Positions 37,940 through 45,574 of a stretch of 64,000 nucleotides of DNA are shown one piece after another (position 1 is the stretch's first letter; every line of letters starts with the position of its first letter). The stretch is from Entomomonas sp945283395 (GTDB lineage Bacteria; Pseudomonadota; Gammaproteobacteria; Pseudomonadales; Pseudomonadaceae). The stretch covers positions 12,477 to 76,476 of the forward strand of contig CAMLLC010000012.1 in assembly GCA_946480835.1 (NCBI GenBank). The letters run 5' to 3'. The notes below the pieces were generated by a model. The model worked only from the letters and a program-made list of their open reading frames with translations, made no database searches and was not told where the DNA came from. A program made the position numbers and the translations under genes.

Positions 37940-38887
37940 ATGCAACAATCAACCATTATAAAAACACTTATCTTTGCACTTGCCAGTAGTTATACGTTGG
38001 CTAATCCTATCAGTTCTGGAGGGGGTACTAATACCGCTGAAATCACATCCTCCGCTATCTCACCCTCTTGTATGCAGTGGACACCTGTAGGCGTTTGTTT
38101 TTGGTTACTTTGTGTCGGTCCTAAATGTTCTATTAAAACCTCCGTCAAAGTTCGTCACTTTGTCCCTGAAGTAGTCGTCTCCAGTTATGCGGATACAGGA
38201 TCTAACCCTTGGCAAGAAGTGGCTCCTATGTCACCCCCTATGGCAGGTGCTGAAGGGGGTGGTGGTATGATTAAAACTACTGAAGGCAGGGATAACAAAG
38301 CTAAATTCAAAAATGCTGATGTGATTGGCCATCCTGGTGGTTTTGCTTATCAAGCAGCTGCGGGAGGGGGGTATACCTGTGAGTCGTCCACTCAACCACT
38401 TTATCCCTATTTCTTAAGTACTTTAGACACTATTGGATGGCGTTTCGGCATTCCTGAAATGGTTTATCCTGAAGCTCTTGCCCCTGGTCTTAGAGAAGTA
38501 GGCAGTATGTTCTCAGGCAACATGTGGGGCAATATCTATCCTAGAGAAGGCACTATTGTTCAACCTGATGACTTTAAATCCGCAGCGGTATCTGCCCAAA
38601 GAGCAGCTGATATATCGACACGCATGGGGCAAGCTCATGTCTATACCCCCATTAAAGGCGTTGCTCGTGACGGCTATTGACCACCAGAGGAGCCTGTAAA
38701 AGAAAATGATCCTGCTACCCATACATGGCAAGAACTATACCCTAGCACTTCACAAAGCTGTGGGGTATTCCCCGATCGTGAAATGACCACCCGTAGTAGC
38801 AGTGATGGTTATGCCTTTGCTTTGTGGCGACCTTATCGTTGTTGTAAAAGAGAAGGACAACAGTTTTTAGGCTCAGTGGGTAATTAA
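37940..38887 (+). pseudogene. Second TIGR03756 TraU-like gene, interrupted by an in-frame TGA
   Basis: Paralogue of the 36688 gene: signal peptide, AGAEGGGGMIKTTEGRDN, WRFGIPEMVYPE, WGNIYPREG. The frame stops at TGA 38678-38680 after GVARDGY. The intact copy reads DGYWPP at this place, so TGG (Trp) has become TGA. The same frame then continues for 68 codons with no further stop, through THTWQELYPS and CGVFPDREMTTRSSSDGYAF, to TAA at 38887. As written the product is a 246-residue truncated protein lacking the conserved C-terminal block. Readthrough or a very recent nonsense mutation would both fit. Confidence 0.8.
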
Positions 38888-38918
38888 CTCTACTTTTATT
38901 TTTCAAGGAAATCAGACA

Positions 38919-40349
38919 ATGAATAATTTAAAAAAACTCACCTTAGTTATGGCTACTATTATGACTACAACCCTTTCCACTGTCACACTCGCTGATAATA
39001 AATATGGCGTGTCAGCTTCAGGGGAAGTGATAGATGATCATGTGATGTATAGCATAGGTGGAGGCAGTGCCAATGGTGTACCTCTTACCTATACCAAACC
39101 TAATAGTATAGGCCTTGGTCTGGAATGGAATGCTAATCTTATCTGTGGCAACATGGATATGATGGCCACTGTACAAAATCAACTTAATGGTGTCACCAAT
39201 GGCTTTCAGCAACTGATGGGTGAAGTCATAGATGCAGCCACAGGTGCAGTACAAAGTCTCCCTGCGATGTTAATCCAACGAGCTAATCCTGGTCTTTATG
39301 AACTACTCTCTAATGGCGTACTGCAAGGACGACTCGACTTTGATAAATCTAAATTAGGTTGTCAGGCTCTCTCTGCAAAAATGGCCGATGTCGTTTATGG
39401 TGTGGCTTTTGGCGATGCTGCTGATGGGTTTGCTATGCAAGACATGCTTGGAGCTGTCGATGGAAATATCAGTAGTGTCATAGGCAATGGTTCTGGAATA
39501 GATGGTGTATCTGCTATCGAAGGTGTTGAAAAAAATCTAGGTGATAATGGCTTAACGTGGTTAGGTGGCATAGCAGCAGGAGGTAAAAACCAACAGCCTA
39601 TCAAAATAACAGCAGATCCTGTTAAGGCAGGTTACAACGCTATTAATGGCCGAGACGAAGCCGATACATCCTCTATCAGTACTAACAGTTGTAAAGGTGG
39701 AGCTGCCTGTACTATCTGGAAATCTCCTGAAGAAGCTATCGAATTTGCACAGCAAGTACTAGGAGAGTCAGAACGTCAGACTTGTCGTAGTGATGGTTGT
39801 AAAACTAGTAATGCTAAAGGTGGTACAGGCCTTACACCATTGGTTCAAGAAGAATATGAAAAACGCCTTGAAATGATGCAAGCCTTATTATCAGGTAGCA
39901 AACCTATTACTGCTGAAAATCTAAAAGAAGTCTCCAGTGATATGCTCCCTGTTACCAGAGGTGTGATTGAAGCCTTAAAAGACGATCCTGACCAAAACAT
40001 TCTAGCGGCTCGCATTGCTTCTGAAACCGCTTTATCTTCCGTACTAGAAAAAGCTTTCATGCTACTACGTATCATGCAAGCAGGCTCTAAAAATCCCCGT
40101 ATTGAAGAAATGAAACCTGTCAGCATTGCCGTTACAGACAATATCAAACACCTTAAAGATGAAATGGAGATCATCAAAATGGAGTTAGATTTAAGGCAAA
40201 CTCTAGCCAATAATACGGCTAAAACAGTGCTAGAACGTCAAGCCTATAACGCAGCTACATCTAAAAATATAGAGGCTAATGACCCTAACAAAGATAGGTT
40301 TAACCAATTAAATACTACCAAAACTGACTCAAAAGGCAGTGAGGAGTAA
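38919..40349 (+). CDS. ICE mating protein, TIGR03755 (PFL_4711) family
   Basis: 476-residue exported protein, comparable in place to TraH of F-type systems. The signal peptide (about residues 1-26, ending VTLA) is followed by YSIGGGSANGVPLTY, the family-type CGNMDMMATVQNQLNGVTNG and a C-terminal coiled-coil region (KDEMEIIKMELDLRQTLANN). AAGGAAA lies about 7 bases upstream of the ATG. It overlaps the next gene in TAATG. Confidence 0.87.
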   Translation: MNNLKKLTLVMATIMTTTLSTVTLADNKYGVSASGEVIDDHVMYSIGGGSANGVPLTYTKPNSIGLGLEWNANLICGNMDMMATVQNQLNGVTNGFQQLMGEVIDAATGAVQSLPAMLIQRANPGLYELLSNGVLQGRLDFDKSKLGCQALSAKMADVVYGVAFGDAADGFAMQDMLGAVDGNISSVIGNGSGIDGVSAIEGVEKNLGDNGLTWLGGIAAGGKNQQPIKITADPVKAGYNAINGRDEADTSSISTNSCKGGAACTIWKSPEEAIEFAQQVLGESERQTCRSDGCKTSNAKGGTGLTPLVQEEYEKRLEMMQALLSGSKPITAENLKEVSSDMLPVTRGVIEALKDDPDQNILAARIASETALSSVLEKAFMLLRIMQAGSKNPRIEEMKPVSIAVTDNIKHLKDEMEIIKMELDLRQTLANNTAKTVLERQAYNAATSKNIEANDPNKDRFNQLNTTKTDSKGSEE

Positions 40350-40699
40350 TGATGACTAAACTCTGGACACGTTCAAAAAAGCTCCTCACTTCAGTGAGTG
40401 GGCTTTGTATCTTAATGCTATTGGCCACTGTGCTGATAGCTTCAATTGGCACGTTATTATCAGGAGGCCTACAACAATGGCAAACCGCACTTAAAAATGC
40501 TTCACCTTACCTACTGATCTGGCGAGTGATTATCTATAGCGTACTGGCAGGGTTCTGGTACTCAACCATTAAGTTACATCAGCAAAAGGCCAATATAGAA
40601 GGTCTTGCACGTACTAAACGATTAGGTGGTATAGCTCTACTGGTTATGATATGTGTGGAAGGCTCTAAACTATGGGGGATGCTACATGACTACCAATAG
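40349..40699 (+). CDS. Small inner-membrane protein of the ICE mating block
   Basis: 116 residues with hydrophobic helices at about 17-38, 51-72 and 92-108. I do not recognise a named family, but small two- to three-span proteins commonly sit between the TIGR03755 and TraG genes in these ICEs. Start and stop both overlap their neighbours, so it belongs to the same operon. Confidence 0.7.
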   Translation: MMTKLWTRSKKLLTSVSGLCILMLLATVLIASIGTLLSGGLQQWQTALKNASPYLLIWRVIIYSVLAGFWYSTIKLHQQKANIEGLARTKRLGGIALLVMICVEGSKLWGMLHDYQ

Positions 40700-42251
40700 T
40701 TTTTTAGAATACTACCTTACCTTATTAGCATGGATCGTCAATAACAGCATTTGGAATACCTTAGTAGCTACAGGTATCTTTGCAGTACCCTTAGCCGCTA
40801 TCATGCTTGAAGAATGGATACAGGCAAGAGGTGAAGGTGCAGATGAAGGTAATAAAGGTTTATTAGCATTAGCCCGTATTGAAAACAGACTTTTTAGTGC
40901 TTATGTAGTGATTATCTTTTGTTGTATACCTACCCTTAATATTTCGCTTGAGCAAATAAAATTTGACTCCAGTCGCAGTAGTAGCTGTGGTATCAGTGTG
41001 CCTACGCCTAGTGAGTCAGGTTATGCCACCAGTTTTGAAACCATAGGTGATCAATCGGCCAGTGTCCCTATCTGGTGGTTTTTAATTCACACCATCAGTA
41101 AAGGTATTACCTCATCAGCTACCGCATCCCTACCCTGTGCACCTGATATAAGAGAAATATCAATGGAAGTAGATACCACCCGTATCGAAGATCCTATGTT
41201 ACTGCAAGAAGTCTACGACTTTACCAATGACTGCTACGGTATCACTAGAGCGAGGCTCTTCAATAACCGACCTAACCTAAGTGATGCACAGGCCTATGAT
41301 GTAAAATGGATAGGATCTGACTACCTACTCAATACCCCTGGCTATTACGACTCATCTTACTCTAAAGTACCTCGTAAAAACTGGCCTTGGCGGGAAGCCA
41401 GAGACTCAGGTAGAGCACAAGTAGCCACTGGTGCAGGTTATCCTAGTTGTAAAGAGTGGTGGTCTGACTCAGGAAAAGGTCTTAGAGATCGACTTATTAA
41501 ATCTGTTAACCCCACTTTATGGACCAAACTTAAAGGATGGATTACATGGTCTAGCAGTAAAGAAATAGAAGATGCCACCTTAAGACAAATCGTTAGTCCT
41601 GAACACCAAAAGAAAGCCTTATCTTCAGGTGAGATATTTCAAGGCTATGGTGCCAGTGGTAGACCAGGTATTGCCAATAGCGTTGGACATGGTATTAATA
41701 ATACTGTAAGTAATATAGGATTATTTGCTGATAAAGCACAATATTATCCTAAAATGAATGCGATACGTACCGCATTACCTATGATCCAAGCTTTTTTATT
41801 GATGGCCATGATTATATCCATACCTATTTTAATGGTGATTAGTACCTATGGTATTAAAACTGTATTTACTGTGACCTTTGGTATGTTTACCTTACACTTT
41901 ATGACCTTCTGGTGGGAACTTGCACGTTGGGCGGACTCCTCATTACTCACCGCTCTTTATAAAAATGAAAGTTGGGGGGCGACAGCTAAGGGATATTTTT
42001 TACCTGTCTCAGTATTTACGGACGGTACCGTACAATCTCAGGTAATGGACTTTGTTAATGGTGCTATGTTTATTGTATTGCCTATGTTCTTTTTCTCAGT
42101 TATGTCTTGGGCGGGGTATCAAGTAGGGGGAGCTATAGTTGGTTTGATGAAGGAAGGATCTGGAGCAGCAGGAGCAGCTGCCTCAAAAGGAGCCGAAATA
42201 ACTAAACAAGTTGTGAGTGCAGTAGCAACAAAGGGTAAGGGAGGAAAGTAA
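40686..42251 (+). CDS. traG: TraG N-terminal-like mating protein
   Basis: About 521-residue inner-membrane protein with the TraG_N architecture (mating-pair stabilisation or channel-associated protein). N-terminal helices (residues 8-40), a large periplasmic segment with conserved WREARDSGRAQVATGAGYP and C-terminal helices (LPMIQAFLLMAMIISIPILM, and the final FIVLPMFFFSVMSWAGYQVG) are followed by an Ala/Gly-rich tail. I chose the ATG at 40686 with GGGGG upstream; the frame opens at 40653 inside the previous gene. Confidence 0.82.
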   Translation: MTTNSFLEYYLTLLAWIVNNSIWNTLVATGIFAVPLAAIMLEEWIQARGEGADEGNKGLLALARIENRLFSAYVVIIFCCIPTLNISLEQIKFDSSRSSSCGISVPTPSESGYATSFETIGDQSASVPIWWFLIHTISKGITSSATASLPCAPDIREISMEVDTTRIEDPMLLQEVYDFTNDCYGITRARLFNNRPNLSDAQAYDVKWIGSDYLLNTPGYYDSSYSKVPRKNWPWREARDSGRAQVATGAGYPSCKEWWSDSGKGLRDRLIKSVNPTLWTKLKGWITWSSSKEIEDATLRQIVSPEHQKKALSSGEIFQGYGASGRPGIANSVGHGINNTVSNIGLFADKAQYYPKMNAIRTALPMIQAFLLMAMIISIPILMVISTYGIKTVFTVTFGMFTLHFMTFWWELARWADSSLLTALYKNESWGATAKGYFLPVSVFTDGTVQSQVMDFVNGAMFIVLPMFFFSVMSWAGYQVGGAIVGLMKEGSGAAGAAASKGAEITKQVVSAVATKGKGGK

Positions 42252-42284
42252 TTTTAAACATTAGGAGGCTAAAAATTAGCCTCC

Positions 42285-42638
42285 TTAATAATTGTCATAC
42301 ATATCAGGATATTTTGTCATATGTTCAATGGTACCATACGATTCTTCGCGTTCTTCTTTTTCTTTTTCTTGGCGTTCTTCAATTTCTTTTAGATTCATTG
42401 TAAAAAAAGCAAAAACAGCTAGAGCTATAAAAATAATCCATGACAAAATAAAGGCTAGAGCAATAGCTAAGAAGACTTTAGTAAAGAAACCAAGCAGACG
42501 AACCAATAGATAACCAAAAGAGAATTTACGTTGCAGAGCTTGAGCTAATTTGATTTCTTGAGTAGTAAATAATGTATAGCCACAACCAAGCAATCTACGA
42601 ATTCTTTGTAGTAATGTTCCTTTAGCTTGAGTGGTCAT
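42285..42638 (-). CDS. Small membrane protein, position and layout like DUF3742
   Basis: 117 residues on the opposite strand, convergent with traG. A helical, arginine-rich start (RIRRLLGCGYTLF) precedes two hydrophobic helices (about residues 47-80) and a long Glu/Lys-rich tail ending YPDMYDNY. DUF3742 proteins occupy this place next to TraG in PFGI-1-type ICEs and share the layout, but I cannot confirm the family from sequence alone. Confidence 0.6.
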   Translation of the reverse strand: MTTQAKGTLLQRIRRLLGCGYTLFTTQEIKLAQALQRKFSFGYLLVRLLGFFTKVFLAIALAFILSWIIFIALAVFAFFTMNLKEIEERQEKEKEEREESYGTIEHMTKYPDMYDNY

Positions 42639-42839
42639 AATAATAATCCTGTTTAAATTTCTTATGATTCTATTAATAACACAAATTACTTTGTGAATAA
42701 AGTGGCTACAGCAAGAAATATGTAAAAAATAATTGTAATATTACTTTAAATGCTATTAAAAATAGTACCAAACATTTATTTTGTTACACTATACAAATAA
42801 ATTGCCGTGACTCTAATATTTACAAAGGACTTATAAATA

Positions 42840-43463
42840 ATGTTGAGATTATTAGATATGTTTAAGAAAAAAATAGCTTATCCAAAGAGTATTACACCTG
42901 AATACACAGGGCATAACCTATTAGTTTATGAAGAAATAAGTAAAGTTAAAGCAAATATTGCAAATAAAGAAGAATCGAGTACTCCTGAACTAATAAAACG
43001 ATCTAGTAATTTTTTAATATGGCGCATTGCTTTCAAACATAAAGAAGCTCAGTTTATGGGGTATAACATTCCTAACATTATCTGTGATGAGAACTTTATT
43101 GTTTATGTAGATTTAGAGGTGTTTTATTTATTAATACTCATAGAAATGCTAAAGAAGCCTGACTCCTATAATCTTGATAGTATTTTCTGTCTTAGAGATG
43201 AAATGTCAAAAGATTTTAAATACAAGGAGTTTGAAACTAGTTTAGAAAAACCTATTCCTCTATCTTACATAAGATTTAGCGATTTAGGATTTAGTATTAT
43301 AGATGGTATAACACGGTTAAAATGGTTAATAGTAAATCATGCTATTGCGATACCTGTATTAGTTGAAGGATCTGATGGGGCAAAGTTACTCAACGATTTA
43401 GCTGGATTAACAGATAATCCATTAGCAGTATCTTCTTTATTGTTGACAAATAAAATAGATTAG
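42840..43463 (+). CDS. Hypothetical soluble protein, 207 residues
   Basis: No family recognised. It is a soluble mixed alpha/beta protein with NIICDENFIVYVDLEVFYLL in the middle and KLLNDLAGLTDNPLAVSSLL near the end; no signal peptide. AGGA lies about 10 bases before the ATG. Its last codons contain the -35 box of the next transcription unit. It lacks the hairpin leader seen before the genes that follow. Confidence 0.6.
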   Translation: MLRLLDMFKKKIAYPKSITPEYTGHNLLVYEEISKVKANIANKEESSTPELIKRSSNFLIWRIAFKHKEAQFMGYNIPNIICDENFIVYVDLEVFYLLILIEMLKKPDSYNLDSIFCLRDEMSKDFKYKEFETSLEKPIPLSYIRFSDLGFSIIDGITRLKWLIVNHAIAIPVLVEGSDGAKLLNDLAGLTDNPLAVSSLLLTNKID

Positions 43464-43471
43464 ATTATTAA
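43443..43471 (+). promoter_or_regulatory. Promoter 1 of the accessory array
   Basis: TTGACA (43443-43448), 17-bp spacer, TATTAA (43466-43471). The -35 is a perfect consensus and overlaps the end of the 42840 gene. It precedes the first copy of the structured RNA, as promoter 2 does for the second copy. Confidence 0.65.
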
Positions 43472-43483
43472 TAGGATTATGGA

Positions 43484-43621
43484 TTGTTAGTGTATCTAAC
43501 AAAACATGCCCAGTGAGTTGGAGCCTTAAAAACTCAGTATAACGTTGTTATATGGTTCACCTAAAGCTGACATAAGCACTTGGTAGGGTCAGCGGTTACT
43601 GTTTTACAGTAATAAGTGTTT
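43484..43621 (+). ncRNA. Structured leader RNA, copy 1 (unknown family)
   Basis: Untranslated RNA region directly behind promoter 1. Helices: P1 TTGTTAG/CTAACAA (43484-43490, 43496-43502); the conserved linker ATGCCCAG; P2 TGAGTT/AACTCA (43514-43519, 43531-43536); P3 TATAAC/GTTATA with loop GTT (43538-43543, 43547-43552); P4 GCTGAC/GTCAGC (43566-43571, 43588-43593). P5 TTACTG/CAGTAA (43596-43601, 43607-43612) follows. A pseudoknot joins AAGCACT in the P4 loop (43574-43580) to AGTGTTT (43615-43621). The second copy at 45429 keeps every helix with compensatory changes. Followed by leader hairpin L1 and the 43708 gene. Confidence 0.75.
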
Positions 43622-43639
43622 CTTATGATTAATTTTATC

Positions 43640-43699
43640 AACCCTAACTGGGAGACATCCCCAGTAAAGGGCTTGCCTCCTAGTTAATAGATAGGAGGT
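43640..43699 (+). promoter_or_regulatory. Leader switch L1 (before 43708 gene)
   Basis: H1 is CTGGG/CCCAG (43648-43652, 43660-43664) inside CCCT/AGGG. A = GGAGACA (43651-43657) can pair with B = TGCCTCC (43674-43680), 6 of 7. B CCTCCTA (43676-43682) pairs perfectly with C TAGGAGG (43692-43698), which is the Shine-Dalgarno of the next ATG. Confidence 0.65.
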
Positions 43700-43707
43700 A
43701 AATTTAG

Positions 43708-44082
43708 ATGGCAGATGTTGCAGAAGATGCTGAAGTTCCTGATATGCTTGATGATGTTAAGAAGTTAACAGCAGCAGGTATGAAACAACAGCAAGCTGAA
43801 GCTCTTGTAAAAATAGTAGAACGTAAAATGGCTAAAACAGTAAGTCCAGACTATCTTGATCGAGCTTTTGAGCGATTTGAAACTAAAATGGCTCAACAGT
43901 TTTCGACTGTACACGCTAGTATCAAGGCTCTTGATGCTAAGATAGATAATGTGCAGTTAAAACTAGAGAAGGACTTAGTAGATATAGAATTACGCCTTAC
44001 CAAAAAAGCTATTTCTGTGCTATTTGGGGTAGGTATTGCGTTAGTGTCTATCGGATTAACTATTGCAAAATTCTTATTCTAG
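43708..44082 (+). CDS. Coiled-coil protein with C-terminal membrane anchor, DUF1640-like
   Basis: 124 residues. A helical N-terminal half (VKKLTAAGMKQQQAEALVKI) leads to a coiled coil (about residues 48-98: SPDYLDRAFERFETKMAQQF, IKALDAKIDNVQLKLEKDLV). A single C-terminal membrane helix (about 103-122) completes it. This layout matches the DUF1640/CCDC90-type family. It is tail-anchored in the inner membrane; its role in the ICE is unknown. It is the first gene of transcription unit 1. Confidence 0.65.
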   Translation: MADVAEDAEVPDMLDDVKKLTAAGMKQQQAEALVKIVERKMAKTVSPDYLDRAFERFETKMAQQFSTVHASIKALDAKIDNVQLKLEKDLVDIELRLTKKAISVLFGVGIALVSIGLTIAKFLF

Positions 44083-44117
44083 TCAAATCACTATTTAATC
44101 TTTTCAATTAATTATCC

Positions 44118-44187
44118 TACCACCCAAACGGGGAAACTACTTTCCCTGTATAGCGGTGAGGTGTTTCTCCGTTTATTTTGGAGAAAC
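44118..44187 (+). promoter_or_regulatory. Leader switch L2 (before 44190 gene)
   Basis: H1 GGGAAA/TTTCCC (44131-44136, 44141-44146). A AAACGGGGAAAC (44126-44137) pairs with B GTTTCTCCGTTT (44163-44174) over 12 bp with one G-U. B GTTTCTCC also pairs perfectly with C GGAGAAAC (44180-44187), the SD, 6 bases before the ATG. This is the clearest example of the three-way competition. Confidence 0.8.
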
Positions 44188-44189
44188 CA

Positions 44190-44501
44190 ATGGATAACAC
44201 TCAGCCATCTTACAGTCTTTGCTTTAAAGATTGTAAAGAACAAGCTAATCAAACCGAGTCAAGAAAAATTGCTATTACGCTAGTTAATATTGTAAGTCAT
44301 GAGATTTATGATGATAGCCTAGTGATTAGTTTTACTGATGCGATCTCTTGCCAAATGGCAAAGGATATTCTTGGTGATGATTGGCATTTTATTACTGAAA
44401 CGGAAATTATAGGAACTCATGTAAAAGACTTTGGTTTTAAAATTCAAAACCATTACTTTTCTACTTTATCAAAAATGGCGGAAACGCCCGATGATAAGTA
44501 A
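44190..44501 (+). CDS. Hypothetical protein, 103 residues
   Basis: Small soluble protein with KIAITLVNIVSHEIYDDSL and a central LVISFTDAISCQMAKDILGDDWHF. The pattern (strand, then residues Ala-Lys-x2-x-x-x-x-Trp) resembles the small paralogues at 49608-50987 (F-x-S-x-x-x-x-x-A-K-x-x-T-x-W), so it may be a distant member. The ATG at 44190 is preferred over a TTG at 44178 because GGAG lies 6 bases before it. Confidence 0.6.
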   Translation: MDNTQPSYSLCFKDCKEQANQTESRKIAITLVNIVSHEIYDDSLVISFTDAISCQMAKDILGDDWHFITETEIIGTHVKDFGFKIQNHYFSTLSKMAETPDDK

Positions 44502-44516
44502 ATAGATTCTATTATT

Positions 44517-44586
44517 TCACCCATAAGGGAAATACCTTCCTTATGGGATAGGTGTTTCCTTTTAATTTACTTAAAGAGGAAAGATC
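44517..44586 (+). promoter_or_regulatory. Leader switch L3 (before 44587 gene)
   Basis: Outer pairing CACC (44518-44521) with GGTG (44551-44554). H1 CCCATAAG-GAA/TTCCTTATGGG (right arm 44537-44547). A GGAAA (44528-44532) pairs with B TTTCC (44555-44559), and B TTTCCT pairs with C AGGAAA (44577-44582), the SD. Confidence 0.65.
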
Positions 44587-44868
44587 ATGCGAGCCATTAA
44601 ATCAGTTTATCTTTTTATTAAACATTTATTGCTAAGTGTTTTTAAGCGTAAAAAACGACCACTTAGTGATGAAGAACGACAAAGGCTAGAAGATTCATCT
44701 AAATGGATATGTGAAATGTTTTCCGATGAACCTAAACCTGAAGAAAGAGGCAAAAAGTTTCTGGAATGCGCTGATGGCGTTTTCGAGTTACCTGATAATT
44801 TTACGATACAAGATTTTTTAGAGCTGCATGGTATATATGAGTCAGAGCCAGAACTAGAAAATCGTTAA
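44587..44868 (+). CDS. Hypothetical protein, 93 residues
   Basis: An amphipathic basic N-terminus (YLFIKHLLLSVFKRKKRPL) is followed by an acidic helical region with SDEERQRLEDSSKWICEMF and ending SEPELENR. No family recognised. It is the third gene of unit 1, with its own leader. Confidence 0.55.
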   Translation: MRAIKSVYLFIKHLLLSVFKRKKRPLSDEERQRLEDSSKWICEMFSDEPKPEERGKKFLECADGVFELPDNFTIQDFLELHGIYESEPELENR

Positions 44869-44880
44869 CTTATAGTTATT

Positions 44881-44945
44881 CACCCACAAGGGAAACATTA
44901 TTCCCTGTGGGATGGTGGTTCCCTTTTTATTAATGGAGATCCATC
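44881..44945 (+). promoter_or_regulatory. Leader switch L4 (before 44946 gene)
   Basis: Outer CACC (44881-44884) with GGTG (44914-44917). H1 CCCAC-AGGGAA/TTCCCTGTGGG (right arm 44901-44911). A GGGAA (44890-44894) pairs with B TTCCC (44919-44923). The third element is weak here: B does not match the SD well, and the SD instead lies in a local palindrome, ATGGAGATCCAT. Confidence 0.5.
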
Positions 44946-45326
44946 ATGAGACTGACAAGTACAGATATTGCAGCAATACTATTACTTATAAAACGCATTA
45001 TCACAGGCATTTTAATAGGTGGTAAATATATTGTTGTAGGTAATACAAATTCATCGGCTTTAGTCACTAAAGAGGTAGCAAGTAACGAGGTAGCTGTTAA
45101 AAATCCTTCACCTAGAAGATTGAGACAAGTACCACCGCTTGTTATACCTGATGAAGTTTATGAAATACCTGCTATAACCCGACTTTATAAAGTTAATTTA
45201 GAGGAATGGGAAGCAGCTAACTTATTTGAAATTAAACCTACTGAGTTAGATTTAATGATTAAAAAGCATTTTAATGAAATGGCTGCTAAGGGACTGAAAC
45301 CTAGTCGTTTATATTGGGATGTTTAA
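44946..45326 (+). CDS. Hypothetical protein, 126 residues
   Basis: A hydrophobic N-terminal segment (AAILLLIKRIITGILIGGKY) that could be a membrane anchor is followed by a basic, proline-rich stretch (NPSPRRLRQVPPLVIPDEVY) and a C-terminal helical part, MIKKHFNEMAAKGLKPSRLY. No family recognised. Last gene of unit 1. Confidence 0.55.
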   Translation: MRLTSTDIAAILLLIKRIITGILIGGKYIVVGNTNSSALVTKEVASNEVAVKNPSPRRLRQVPPLVIPDEVYEIPAITRLYKVNLEEWEAANLFEIKPTELDLMIKKHFNEMAAKGLKPSRLYWDV

Positions 45327-45338
45327 ATTAATACTTTT

Positions 45339-45372
45339 ACCCATTAGGGATATACCCTAATGGGTATATCCC
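45339..45372 (+). promoter_or_regulatory. Orphan leader-type element L5
   Basis: H1 is perfect, ACCCATTAGGG/CCCTAATGGGT (45339-45349, 45355-45365). A GGGATATA (45347-45354) pairs perfectly with B TATATCCC (45365-45372). There is no gene or SD immediately downstream; promoter 2 follows within 16 bp. It may act as the 3' end of unit 1 or be a relic whose gene was lost. Confidence 0.6.
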
Positions 45373-45387
45373 CCGTTGAGTTTTTGC

Positions 45388-45416
45388 TTGACAAACGAAA
45401 ATAATACTTTAAGAAT
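45388..45416 (+). promoter_or_regulatory. Promoter 2 of the accessory array
   Basis: TTGACA (45388-45393), 17-bp spacer, AAGAAT (45411-45416, 4 of 6 to consensus). It shares TTGACAAA and the distance to the structured RNA with promoter 1. Confidence 0.6.
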
Positions 45417-45428
45417 ATAAGAACATAC

Positions 45429-45559
45429 TGTCATCGTTGATGACAATATGCCCAGTGAACCGTTGACCTTTAAGGTTCAGATACAACGTTGTTGTATGGT
45501 CAAAAATTAGCTAACACAAGCATTCGGAAGCGTTAGCGGTCACTTTGTGATGAGTGCTT
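45429..45559 (+). ncRNA. Structured leader RNA, copy 2 (unknown family)
   Basis: Same fold as the 43484 copy. P1 TGTCATC/GATGACA (45429-45435, 45439-45445); linker ATGCCCAG; P2 TGAACC/GGTTCA (45456-45461, 45474-45479); P3 ATACAAC/GTTGTAT with loop GTT (45481-45487, 45491-45497); P4 GCTAAC/GTTAGC (45510-45515, 45532-45537). P5 is TCAC/GTGA (45540-45543, 45547-45550). The pseudoknot is AAGCATT (45518-45524) with AGTGCTT (45553-45559). P2 differs from copy 1 at three base pairs, all compensated; P3 and P4 each differ at one compensated pair; P1 is largely different yet still pairs. Confidence 0.75.
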
Positions 45560-45574
45560 TCTACATTTAAAAAT

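Noticed and set aside
38678..38680. TGA read as tryptophan genome-wide
   Set aside because: Many intact genes here end at TGA and give family-typical lengths, so TGA is a normal stop; the case is local to this gene.
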